Shown: in pieces, positions 54,485 to 63,851 of the stretch | Layout of the letters: every line of letters starts with the position of its first letter | How positions within the stretch are numbered: position 1 is the first letter of the stretch | Source of the DNA: Prorocentrum cordatum | Taxonomy: Eukaryota; Sar; Dinophyceae; Prorocentrales; Prorocentraceae | DNA length: 64,000 nucleotides | Direction of reading: 5' to 3' | NCBI GenBank assembly: GCA_963575745.1 | Contig: CAUYUJ010014360.1 | Coordinates: 441,528 to 505,527 of the forward strand | Made by a program: the position numbers and the translations under genes | The notes under the pieces: model-generated | The model's database searches: none | The model's input: only the letters and a program-made list of their open reading frames with translations | What the model was told of the DNA's origin: nothing

Positions 54485-56340
54485 ATGTCTGCCGCGGCTG
54501 CGGCCACACCCATCAACCACATCCTGGATAACCTGGACGGCTGCGACGCCTTCTTCGCATCGCAGATCGGCGTCACCGCCGCCGACGCGATGGCGCAGAG
54601 CCAGTCCGCCTTGTCCATGAGCGTGCAGCTGCAGCTTCACAACTTGGGGACGATCGGGGCTGCCCAAGCAGCTACCCTGCAGAATCGAAGCACCGCGTCG
54701 GGCTTCGCGGACAGCCACAAGGCGCGCCTCAGCGCCGTGCTGGCCGCGCGCGTGGGCACGGCGACGCCCGCGCTCCAGATGCGCGTGCAGACGCTCGCGC
54801 CAGGGCGGCGCTATCCATCGTGCTTTGCACATCGGGCCGCCGAAGTGTTATTCACATGTATGGTTTAATTGTTTGTTCTGTACTTTATGTATGTTACCAT
54901 GTTCATTTTTCAAATGTACTTATGTTAGCATGCTGCAGCATGCCTGCGTCGATTCGTAGGCTGGTGGGCTTTACCATGCAGGACTGGGGTGTATTTCGCG
55001 ACCCCAGCCAGAGCATCGTCGCGAAGGTGCGCGCGTTGATCAAACGTTGCTGTGCCATCGGCTTGACGGTTCCGAGCGAGAACACGCTGAAAGAGTTGGC
55101 GGCGTTGATGGCATGCGCCCATCTTCCAGACGCAAACCCTGGGCAGCTCTACGGGATCGTGACGGAGATGAAGGTGTGGGATTCGGCGGGAACGCCTAAC
55201 GCAGACGCATCATATCGCACTGACTGCAGCCAATGCGATGCGGCGCGTCAGCGTTAGGGTTTCCCGACGAGTCGCCCTTTACAGGGTCAGTTCTTGGCGA
55301 GCCGCAGGGGCGCGACGGGGCAAGCGGCGACAGTGACTTGGAATTCCCCAGCAGATCCTTGGCAGCTCCCTCAGCACATCTTCGACGCGGCGTACACCGA
55401 TGCGGACCCGCCGATCGATGTGACGCGCGACCTCGCCAACGTGGTATCGCATCTACGAGGCTGCTGCCGCCCCGTCATGCGCTGCAGCGCTGATTGTTCT
55501 GGATGTCTTGGGTGCTTCGGTGAGCTCGGTCCTTTAGGTCCACCTCGCATAGAGCATGATAGGTTTCATGCTACGCGTGCGCCGCTGAAGCGGCCTGCGG
55601 GTCTCAACGCCATCAAGGCTCGCGTGCCTCTCAGGCTGACCAACCAGGGCTTGCGGGCTGCCGCCCCACCGCATCAGCCGAGCACTGCCATTGTGCCATG
55701 GACACCATCGGGGTCACCCTCCGTGCCGCCTGCAGCGCCAATGCAACCCATGGACGCGATGGCCGTGACGCAGCAAATGCTGGCAGCGTTTGCGCCCCCG
55801 CCATCGCCGCCCAACGAGCTGCAGCTGCAGCTCTTCCCGCGCCGCCCTGCGGCGCCCACGGCGAGCCCCCCCGCGAGTCCCCCCGCGATTGGTGATTCGC
55901 CAGTTGGGCCAGCATTGCCAGCGGCGGCGCCAGATGCTGCTGCAGCAGCGCCAACGCCGCCAAACGAAGATGCTGCTGCAGCAGCAGACGGAGACGAGGA
56001 TGCTGTGCTGCAGGCGATCGAGACCTTGGCTGCGGGCAGCGCGAAAGGCGAGCTGCCTCGCAAGGGCAAGGGCAAGGACAAGAAGGGCAAGGGCAAGAGC
56101 GCGATCAAGGGCAAGAGCAAGACAGGCGCTGGCAAGGGCAAGACGGCGGCCAAGGGCACGGCCAAACCGAAGGCCAAGGGCAAAGGGAAGGCCAAAGCCA
56201 AGGCCAAGGCCAAGCCCAAGGGCAAGGAGGCAGCCAAACGGGGCCAAATGACACTCGGGCGCAGCAAATGCCGCTACCTGCCGAATGGCTGCGGCACGTG
56301 CCGCGACCCGAACTTCACTGGCCGTCGCGGCAAGCCGTGA
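54485..56340 (+). CDS. Element gene 5: Lys/Gly-rich protein with C-terminal Cys motif
   Basis: Exons are inferred as 54485-~54800, ~54938-~55172, ~55330-~55465 and ~55580-56340 (the last two share a frame). Exon 1 starts MSAAAAATPINHILDNLDGC. Exon 2 carries RRLVGFTMQDWGVFRDPSQS and VPSENTLKELAALMACAHLP. Exon 3 reads PWQLPQHIFDAAYTDADPPI. The last exon is Pro/Ala-rich, then an ~80-residue KGKGKDKKGKGKSA-type basic tract, ending SKCRYLPNGCGTCRDPNF (Cys, six residues, Cys, two residues, Cys). I recall similar KCRYSxxGCxxC tails in dinoflagellate proteins, unverified. The acceptor of exon 2 falls in the 16-bp palindrome at 54928-54943. Nucleic-acid binding is likely from charge; no enzyme motif. 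Confidence 0.6.
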
Positions 56341-56579
56341 GCGCGCAACGGGCACTGTCGGCATATGGAGGTGAGGATGAGGTTTATGAGGGCGAGGAGG
56401 AGGATGGGTAGGATGATGAGGATGATGAGGAGGATGAGCATGTGGAGGAGAAGGAATGAGGAGGATGGTGAGGATTAGTGCGAGGTTGGATGGAACGCTG
56501 GCCGATGATATGAACGGTAGTGGCGATTGTCTTGCCTGGCGGTCGCGCGGCTCGCACTGACGACGAGGAGGATGAAAGT

Positions 56580-56950
56580 CAAATATGTTGACGGGTTCTC
56601 TTGGATGCGGGCGCTGCAGCGCTGGCGCCTTTGTGGCCAACGTTTGCATCGCCATCATGATCACGATGCAGCGCTGCAGCGCTCGCTTTCCTGGATGGTG
56701 GCGTAGATATTGCGCGCTGTTGTGTTCCGATGCAGCGCTGCAGCGCCTGTCAGACTTGTGGTGCCGTTGTAGCGTTGGCGCGTTTGTGAGTGTGCAGTTG
56801 CAGCCGCGGTGCCCATGCATTGCGTGACGTGCTCGTCTTGAGTGCCAGTCGTTCCTCGTCGATACGCGCTGCAGCGCCATCATTCGTGATGTCGAGCGTT
56901 GTCCCCCGCATGGTTGTTGCCAAGTCACGCGCTGCAGCGCTGTGATTCGC
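56580..56950. repeat. CTGCAG palindrome cluster between genes 5 and 6
   Basis: GCGCTGCAGCGC at about 56611, 56672, 56733, 56865 and 56930. The first three are spaced ~61 bp. No coding sequence is seen; 56345-56580 is GGATGAGG-rich. Confidence 0.85.
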
Positions 56951-57089
56951 TCATGTTGCGCGTTGCCGATGGCACGCCCTCCTCCCCCCCCTCCTCCTCC
57001 TCCTCACTTGGCTCGCGCGTCGCAGTCGCCATCGTTCGCTGCAGCGGGTGCTGGCAACGGACCTCCTCCGCCTCCCCACTGGGCCCGCA

Positions 57090-57521
57090 ATGGCGGCGCG
57101 CCGCTGCGACAAGCCGTTCGAAGCGCAAGCGCGCGCCGACCGTCGCGACGAGTTGCGCGAGGCCCGCGCGAGAGCGACGGCGACTGCTACAGCAGAGGTG
57201 AAGGAGGCGCGGAAGAACGCCAGGAAAGCGGAGAAGCAGGTGCAGATCCGCACCGCGGAGCTGCAGGTGGATGAGGAGGCGGATGAGAAGGAAGACGGTG
57301 GGGTTCATGAGTGCGGCAGGCTACTCCCCCGCTGCAGCGGGGGAGAAGGACGACAGGGGGGGATGATCAGGAGGAGGTGGAAGGCGATGACGTGGGAGGA
57401 TGAGGAGTATGAGTAGCAGGGTCGGGGTCAGATGGACATCGCCGCTTCGGACGTGGCCAACCAGAAACTCAACGAGGCGTTGACCTCGCTGCGGAACGCC
57501 AAGAAGATGAAGGTGACCTGA
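57090..57521 (+). CDS. Element gene 6: small basic coiled-coil protein
   Basis: Two exons are inferred: 57090-~57267 (MAARRCDKPFEAQARADRRD, ending KAEKQVQIRTAELQ) and ~57432-57521 (MDIAASDVANQKLNEALTSL, ending NAKKMKVT), about 89 residues in total. The sequence is Ala/Arg/Lys/Glu-rich without Pro or Gly after residue ~10 and should form a long helix or coiled coil. The intron would run CAG|GTGGATGAGG to GGTCAG|ATGG and holds the 22-bp palindrome at 57324-57345. Function unknown; possibly a dimerisation partner for the other element proteins. Confidence 0.45.
57324..57345. repeat. 22-bp perfect palindrome centred on CTGCAG
   Basis: Arms CTCCCCCGCTG and CAGCGGGGGAG. It is the longest arm extension of the GCTGCAGC word in an intron. 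Confidence 0.95.
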
Positions 57522-57609
57522 GTGAGGTCGGCCTCGGCGACCGCTTGCTGAAGCATGTTGGTTCGATTGATTGGTAAAGGCTGGAGGGAACGTGGTTGAG
57601 CGTGTTGTT

Positions 57610-58080
57610 TGAGTTGCGCTGCAGCGCTTCTCCGTGGACCACGGTTGAAAGTTTGCGCGCGGATCACGATGTGTTAATGTGTTGCGCTGCAGCGCAGTTT
57701 CGCCTGCAGTTTCTCGTTGGATGGTGATGTGGCGGATGATGAGGGCGAGTGATATTGATGCTGTTGACGATGAAGGTGATGGTGACGGGGAGGATGAAGG
57801 GACGGGAGACGGATGATGAGGAGGATGGGTAGGTTGAGGAGGAGGATGGGGAGGATGAGGGGGCGCATGAGGCGGATGAGGAGGAGGGGGAGGAGGAGGA
57901 GGGGGAAGAGGAGGAGGAGGAGGTATAGGAGGGGGAGACGAGGGGGATGGCGAGCAGGATGGAGGAGGAGGAGGACGTTCGCGCTGCAGCGCGTCAGATT
58001 GTCATCATTGAACGTTAGCGGCGCTGTAGCGCCATGTGCTCCCAGACTGTTGCTTGGCAGTTAGCGCTGCAGCGCGCATT
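57610..58080. repeat. Purine-rich spacer with CTGCAG palindromes
   Basis: GCGCTGCAGCGC at about 57617, 57683, 57982 and 58065, with GGATGAGGAGG repeats at 57720-57970. No gene is seen. Confidence 0.7.
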
Positions 58081-58198
58081 TGGTTGCTCTCCACGCGGTG
58101 CAGCTTCATTTCCATCCGTAGTCGCCGTGGCCCCTAGCGGAGGGGCCCCTCCGCGCGCGCGCAGCGACGGAGGCAAGCTTGCCTCGGGAACGCGCGCG

Positions 58199-58708
58199 AT
58201 GGCGGCAGAGGACGACCGCCCAGCGAAGCTGCGGCGGCTGCCCCGCCGTCGCGCGGAACTGCCATTCATGCATTGTAATGCGATGGCGCAATTCCTGGCG
58301 TCCGTTAAGCGAGACGGAACCCCCGAATTGGGATCCCGACGCCAGGAGATCAGAGACGCTCGGGAGCTCATGGTCGGTGAGAACACGCCGCACGGCAAGC
58401 TCCACCTGAACATGGTAGTCGGGCAGCACACGGTGGAGATCTGCAGTCCAGCAGCAATGCTGTGGTATTGCAGCGCCCTCCCCGCGATGCAGCCTCTGTG
58501 GCAGCGGGCGCTGGAACTGCCACGCCCGTGGCACATCATCATTTACGGCGATGAAATAGGCGCTGGCAACGCGCTGGCGCACGTGCAGAACCGCAAGTCC
58601 TGGGGCATCTACTGGACGATCGCGGAAGTCGGCCCGCAGGCGCTTTCGTCGGAGGACTTTCGCGATAGCGTTGCTGCAGCAACGATATATGCGGGGGGGG
58701 GAGGGGGG

Positions 58709-58788
<80 letters not shown>

Positions 58789-60872
58789 GAGACATAGAGA
58801 GACATAGAGGAGAGAGAGGAGGCGCTCAGCGCCGTTTGCACTGCGATTGTTCGCAGGATCGTGGGTTCGCAGCTCACGACGATGCGGGCCAAGACCGCGT
58901 ACGACATCCACCGCACGGCTGACGATTCTCCTGGGGGGCGCAATCCTCGGCGCACCGTTCTGGCCTGATCAGGGCCAACTTCAAACATTCAAAAAAAAAC
59001 AAAAAAATCAAACAACCACAAAAAATTCAAATCAATAAGAAAAAAAAAACACACAAAACAAACACAGGATCACAAAACAAGAAATCAAAAAAAAACAAAC
59101 TTCAAATAGACCCAATCGATCAATCGATCAACATATTCAACAGGAAGTAATGGCAATCAGCTTGCGGCTGCGCCCCGACGGCGCGACGGAGCTCATCCAG
59201 ATGGACCTCGGAATTACATTCAGCCGCTGCAGCGGTCGCCGCATAGCACCCAAGATTAGTTAGCATACATGTGCACATGTATATATCCATTACGCCTTCT
59301 TGCGTCGCTGCAGCGGCTCTGTCGGATCGCGGACGAGGATGCAATACACCGCTTGATCGGAATGAAAAGTTCGTCAGGAATCAAACCATGTTTTATGTGC
59401 CGCAACGTGTTCTTGAAGGGCGAAGTTCGGGATATAGTTGCTTCTGATGCGACGGGCGTCGCTGTTCACCACTCGGAACCAGATGCGTCGCGGCTGCAGC
59501 CGATGACGGCGCCGTTGCTCGATGCCATCTGCAACAGGTTGATCGAAGGGGCCAACATCATGAACAAGGGCGAGTTCCAGGAGTTGGCGCGCCGACTTGG
59601 CTGGAACTGGGACCCCCATTTGCCTGAGCGGGTTCGGAAACTCAAGCCGCCCGAGACAGTCATGTTTGATAGGATGCATTGTATTTTCGTCAACGGTACA
59701 TATAACATTCTGGTGTTCCAAATGTTTCGAAGGTTGAAGGGTTACTGGGCGCGCGCAGACGCATATTTCCAGGACTGGTCGTTTCCAGGGTGCCACTCCA
59801 TCTCCCCCGACACGTACGCGATCTTCGGCGAGAAGCGCGTGAGGTCCCACGTTGACAGCAAGCATTTCAAGTGTACCGCCAGCGAGGGGCTCACAACCAT
59901 GCAAGTATCATTGCATGCTTCGCGCCCCCGCCAGACCAATAATACCTGCGCTGCAGCGCACGTGAATTTCTGTAGGATATGTACTGCACCCCTCTTGTTC
60001 GGACATGCGTTCGCGCGGGCGGATTGACGTGTTTCTTCAGGGAGGTGGCTAGCGACGCTGCAGCGCCTGCAGTCCGATCTGCTTGCGCAGTGTTCGAGGC
60101 GCACACGATCGTTGTGGAAGAAATCCTACGAGTACCCAGGCGTCAGGCAGACGCGGATAAGCTGCAGGCTGCGGTTAACCTGTTTTTGCTGTCAGACAGC
60201 AGCGTCTTTGGCAAGGAAACGATGGCGCAGAAGTTCCATTACCTGCACCACTTCGCCAACCACGTGAGGCGTTGGGGCCACGTGGCGCTGCCGTCGTGCT
60301 GGGTTTTGGAGCGCAAGCACAAGACCAGCAAGCGCTTTGCGAACGCTCTTCAGGTGGGGGCTGCAGCCTCCAGCGGCTGGGACGCCAATGTCCTGAAGAG
60401 CGTCACCGAGCGGCACCTGTGGCAGCTCATGGATGGCGACACCTTTAAGGTTAACTGCCTGGTTAACGCCACCAGGCCGTCCAAGGCCATCTCGCGCGAA
60501 CTGCTGCAGCAGTTCGGGCCTGCGGATTTTGTTACGTCCGCTGCAGCGCGGCGCCGCTACCACGACGTCAAATACGGCGACGTCGTGCTGTTGGAGGACG
60601 GAGGAGGGGAACACATTGCGGCCGAGGTGTTGAAACACCTCTCCTTCACCAAGAACGGCCACTACTATGGCTTGAGCTTGGTCCTGCCCTACTTCTTCAA
60701 GGAGAAGCTGCACCCGCGCGCCTCCGCGCGCGTGCTTGGCGGCGATGCCGACGCCTTTTGGGCGCACACGGCGAGCATCGTGTGCTCGCTCGCGTGGGCG
60801 CCGCGCGAGGGCGGCGGCATCCGAGCGGCGCGCCCGATATGGTCGCAGCCGCGGTGGTGCGCTTTAGCCTAA
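58199..60872 (+). CDS. Element gene 7: DDE transposase, multi-exon
   Basis: Exons are inferred: 58199-~58680; ~58820-~58905; ~59149-~59217; ~59315-~59900; ~60061-60872. Exon 1 (MAAEDDRPAKLRRLPRRRAE) ends with WHIIIYGDEIGAGNALAHVQ and SWGIYWTIAEVG, giving the likely first catalytic Asp. Exon 4 has ADEDAIHRLIG, a GIKPCFMC zinc-knuckle-like pair, and FDRMHCIFVNGTYN, the likely second Asp in a D-x-MH motif. Exon 5 has AQKFHYLHHFANHVRRWGHV and CWVLERKHKTSKRFANAL, the likely Glu. D...DxMH...ERxxK with a preceding CxxC recalls CACTA Tnp2/DUF4218-type and related DDE transposases. Similar proteins are, from memory, very abundant in dinoflagellate genomes. All key residues are present and each inferred exon is open, so it may be active. 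It would act at the TIRs and subterminal repeats. Confidence 0.75.
58709..58793. repeat. (GA)n microsatellite in transposase intron
   Basis: About 40 GA units between exons 1 and 2. Confidence 0.95.
58985..59115. repeat. A-rich stretch in transposase intron
   Basis: A/C-rich sequence (AAAAACAAA words) of ~130 bp ending in CAATCGATCAATCGATCAA. Unusual in this GC-rich element; possibly an old retroposed tail. Confidence 0.6.
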
Positions 60873-61078
60873 AACGTGGATTCCTTACTGGCGTTGCAGC
60901 GCACTTTTTTACATTGCTAAATGCTTCGGTGCTGCAGCACCTGAACGTTGCATGGTCGACGACTCCTCTTCTCCGCCTTGAAAACGTGGATTCCTTCTGC
61001 ATAGCGCACCTTTGTCATTGACACTTCGGTGCTGCAGCACCTGAACAGTGCATGGTCGCCGATTCCTCTCCTCCGCCT
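60871..61078 (+). repeat. ~100-110-bp tandem duplication downstream of the transposase
   Basis: AAAACGTGGATTCCTT at 60871 and 60981; CTTCGGTGCTGCAGCACCTG at 60924 and 61024. Each copy holds one CTGCAG palindrome. Confidence 0.85.
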
Positions 61079-61079
61079 C

Positions 61080-61745
61080 GTTCCTCCTCCTCCTCTTGCG
61101 CTGCAGCGCTAATGTCGTTGATCAGTGGTGCGGTCGTTCAAACTCCTCCTTCCCCGCATCCTCCCCCTTCTCCCCCTCCTCCTCCTGCTCCTACTGCTGC
61201 TCCTCCTCCTCATATTGCTCCCCCTCCCCTTCTCCTCTCCCCCCCCTCCTCTGACGAGGGGGGGAGGGTGGAGGAGGGGGAGGGGGAGGAGGAGGCGAGG
61301 AGAGGAGGAGGAGGAGGAGCATGACGGAGGAGGAAATCGACCGAGATGCTCCATGTGAGCGAGAGGAGGAAATGGGAGTGAGGGGGGGGGGAGGTGAGGA
61401 GGAGGACGAGGAGGAGGAGTTGGAGGAAAAATAACACATGGTAAAGAAACACGCCAACCAAGAGAGAAGTGTAAGGATGAAGGAGGAGGAGGAGGAGGAT
61501 GAGGAGGGGATGGGGGGAGGAGGAGGACGATGGAGGAGCGGAGGGTTAGGAGGACGAGGAGGAGGATGAGGAGGAGGAGGACGAGGGAGGAGTATATGAT
61601 GATGACGAGAGGAGGAGGGCGAGAGGAGGAGGCGGAGAGGAGGAGGAGGAGGAGGAGGAGGAGGAGGAGGAGGAGGAGGAGGAGGAGGAGAGGGAGGAGG
61701 AGGAGGAGGAGGAGGAGGATAGAAGGAGGGGGGAGGAGGAGACGC
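61080..61745. repeat. Pyrimidine then purine microsatellite region
   Basis: CTC-rich 61080-61250, GGA-rich 61255-61745. Same-strand opposite tracts could pair. ORFs here are low-complexity artefacts. Confidence 0.85.
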
Positions 61746-61747
61746 CG

Positions 61748-62195
61748 CCCGCGCGCGTGCGGCTTACAGGCCGCGCGGGGAGCGCGCCCTCCCCTTTCCC
61801 TTTGCTTCGCGGCTCGGGATCGCCATCGAAAAACATTTCAAGACATGTTTTTCGATGGCGACCCCGAGCCATGGGGCAGTCTCCTCTCGGAGGACCCCTC
61901 GGGGATGTCGGGGATCCTCCTCGACATCCCCGAGGGGTGGGACGGGCTCGGCAGCCATCGGCCCGTCGCACGTCGTCGTCCCCCAACCCTCTGGGTTGTG
62001 GACGACGGCTACGTGCGGTGGGCCGCTCTGGCTGCCGAGCGGCGCGCGGGGCCCCCCCGCCGCCCGCGCCAGCGGCAATGCCGCTGGAGATGGCGGCGCA
62101 GAGCGCGGCGCAGGCGAACTTCGCCTGCGCCGCGCTCAGCCGCGCCAGGCTGCCGCTCGACGCGGCGGCCCTGCAGGGCCGCCGCGTCGAGCGGC
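61748..62195. repeat. Cluster of consecutive hairpins near right end
   Basis: Back-to-back inverted repeats: 61811-61870 (26-bp arms, one mismatch, 8-base loop); 61894-61938 (17-bp arms); 61941-61967; 61968-62016 (arms with a short bulge); 62022-62043; 62069-62087; 62101-62137 (18-bp perfect arms, 1-base loop); and 62152-62195, a perfect 44-bp palindrome centred on CTGCAG. Almost every base of ~450 bp is in a stem. Confidence 0.9.
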
Positions 62196-62219
62196 CGTCT
62201 TGGGCTGAGGCGCGCCCGT

Positions 62220-62405
62220 CGCCGCCTCCGCCGCCGCCTCCCCCTTTCCTCCTCCTCCTCATCCTCCTCCCCGTCCTCCTCCTACTCCTCCTCCTCCTCG
62301 ACATCTCCTCCTCCTTCTCCTCCTCCTCATCCTCCTTCTCCTCCTCCTCCTCTCTCCCCCTCCTCTTCCTCCTCCTCCTCCTCCTCCTCTTCCTCCTCCT
62401 TCTCC
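62220..62405. repeat. CTC/CTT pyrimidine tract
   Basis: Continuous TCCTCC repeats between the hairpin cluster and the subterminal repeats. Confidence 0.9.
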
Positions 62406-62760
62406 TTCTCAGAGTCCGCTAACCACTTAGTAAGTCCGCTAACCACTTAGTAAGTAAGCTAGCTAGCGGACTTACTATGTGGTTACTAAGTGGTTAGTAA
62501 GTGGTTACTGGGTGGTTACTAAGTGGCAGCTAAGTGGTTACTAAGTGGTTAGTAAGTGGCAGCTAGAGTGGGGACTTAGCGAGCTAACCTCTACTAGAGA
62601 CTTAGCAAGGTTAGCCTCCAGCTTTAAGTGGTTAGTATCTCCTACTAACCAGTTGTAGCTGGTTATACAACTTACATCCGACTTACAACACTTATAACCT
62701 ACTTACAACTCACTTGTACGTACATACTAAATCCTCTAACCCCTTAGTATCCGCGCTAAC
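62405..62760. repeat. Right subterminal repeats (CTAACCACTTAGTAAGT)
   Basis: GCTAACCACTTAGTAAGT, AAGTGGTTAGTAAG, AAGTGGTTACTAAG and TTATAACC words in both orientations. They match the word set of 44683-44930 and are found only at the two ends. Confidence 0.85.
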
Positions 62761-62762
62761 CA

Positions 62763-62789
62763 CCTAGCAGCCGCCGCGGCCATCCAAGT
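62763..62789 (-). repeat. Right terminal inverted repeat
   Basis: Inverse of 44662-44688 (reads CCGCCGCGGCCATCCAAGT at the edge). The terminal T is also the first base of the TA flanking the adjacent MITE. Confidence 0.9.
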
Positions 62790-62790
62790 A

Positions 62791-62948
62791 CCAGACCACC
62801 CCAACCCAACCCGAAGACCCGAAGTTGACCCGAATTTCGGGTTGGGGGGGGTACGGGTTCCATGTGTTTTTGTCAACGTTCCCCGACCCCCCCCCCACTG
62901 GAAATGGAGGGCAAATTGAGGCCTTCGGGTTGGGTTGGGGTGGTCTGG
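62791..62948. mobile_element. TA-flanked MITE abutting the large element
   Basis: The arms CCAGACCACCCCAACCCAAC (continuing to CCGAAG, 62791-62816) and 62923-62948 are perfectly inverted over 26 bp, or 28 with the TA at 62789-62790 and 62949-62950. A TA duplication suggests a Tc1/mariner-type origin. Non-coding. Confidence 0.8.
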
Positions 62949-62959
62949 TAGGTGGTGAC

Positions 62960-63010
62960 TACTCCTCCTCCTCCTCCTCCTCCTCCTCCTCCTCCTCCTC
63001 CTCCTCCTCT
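62960..63010. repeat. (CTC)n microsatellite
   Basis: About 17 CTC units. Confidence 0.95.
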
Positions 63011-63167
63011 TTCGATTCGTGCTGTTGGTGCTTCTCCTCCTCCTCATCCTTCCCCCCTTCCGCGTCCTTCTCTTCATCTGGATACTGTAACAAAATCGGA
63101 CCGACACAAAGTAAACATCTCGAAGAATCGGCGGGTTTGGAGGATATCTCGGACACCGTGGCCTTCT

Positions 63168-63212
63168 CAGAGCGTTCAAGAACGCTCTGAGAGCGTTCCA
63201 GAACGCTCTGAA
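63168..63212. repeat. Two tandem CAGAGCGTTC hairpins
   Basis: CAGAGCGTTC-AA-GAACGCTCTG at 63168-63189, followed at once by AGAGCGTTC-CA-GAACGCTCT. From 63215 to 63750 I see no recognisable gene; AGAGAACCCTGGGCC near 63660 matches the end of the array-edge module. Confidence 0.85.
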
Positions 63213-63751
63213 ACGGATTCATCCTCGTCCTAGCCCCGTCCGAGATGCACATCCCAGGGCCTCTAAAAGCCCAGTGACGCGGAGAACCCAGGCCGTCGTA
63301 ACGATATCGGGACCCCCGAGGTCTGGGTCCTGAGCCCCACAGATTTCTCCTGGGGGCGTGCTTTGAAGAGGACGTCGAGGGGAGTCTGGCTGACGTGGCG
63401 AGAGCCCTTTGGACGCCCAAAGAGGCAAACAAATTGAGCGGAAAGACGCGATATGTTTCCCAAACCCAGGGCAACGGAAGAATGGGAAAGGGATGACAGG
63501 GGCCCGTCCCACACAGCTCTCCCAAGCCGGGCAAGCAAGAGGGCATCAGATTGACTGACCCCGTCTCAACAGACACTCATTACTTGCGACCCGCAGGCCC
63601 AGACAGGCCCAGGCTGCTTGTCTCCCCATCCAGTCTACGGCCACAGGTCAGACAAGTGCAAGAGAACCCTGGGCCCAAGCACATACCATCGTGACGTCCA
63701 CGCTGAGAATCGTAAAAGGCGTCAACAGAGGCGGACGACCCCCAGTTTGGA

Positions 63752-63851
63752 NNNNNNNNNNNNNNNNNNNNNNNNNNNNNNNNNNNNNNNNNNNNNNNNN
63801 NNNNNNNNNNNNNNNNNNNNNNNNNNNNNNNNNNNNNNNNNNNNNNNNNNN
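63752..63851. other. 100-N scaffold gap beside CTC repeats
   Basis: Exactly 100 N, followed by CTC-rich sequence to ~63915. The remaining bases to 64000 show no feature. Confidence 0.95.

Larger units (their letters stand above)
44662..62789 (+). mobile_element. ~18.1-kb terminal-inverted-repeat transposon with seven genes
   Basis: The termini at 44662-44688 and 62763-62789 are inverted copies with 25 of 27 matches, the first 19 (ACTTGGATGGCCGCGGCGG) perfect. Inside each end is a zone of TTAGTAAGT/CTAAGTACTTAG repeats (44683-44930; 62405-62760), resembling the subterminal transposase-binding repeats of CACTA elements. All seven gene models are on the plus strand and the last is a DDE transposase. 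CTGCAG-centred palindromes occur at least 50 times inside and only sporadically outside, so the composition changes at the boundaries. The left end reads CACTTGG, near a CACTA-type start; the right end reads TACTTGG inverted. I could not find a convincing target duplication. Confidence 0.85.

Noticed and set aside
61530-62450. 221-306-aa ORFs on both strands over the hairpin cluster
   Set aside because: Palindromic DNA gives mirrored ORFs on both strands; no protein motif in either.
44662-62789. Large element as a Maverick/Polinton or integrated virus
   Set aside because: No family-B polymerase, retroviral-type integrase, packaging ATPase, protease or capsid motif seen; a DDE transposase and subterminal repeats fit a cut-and-paste transposon better.
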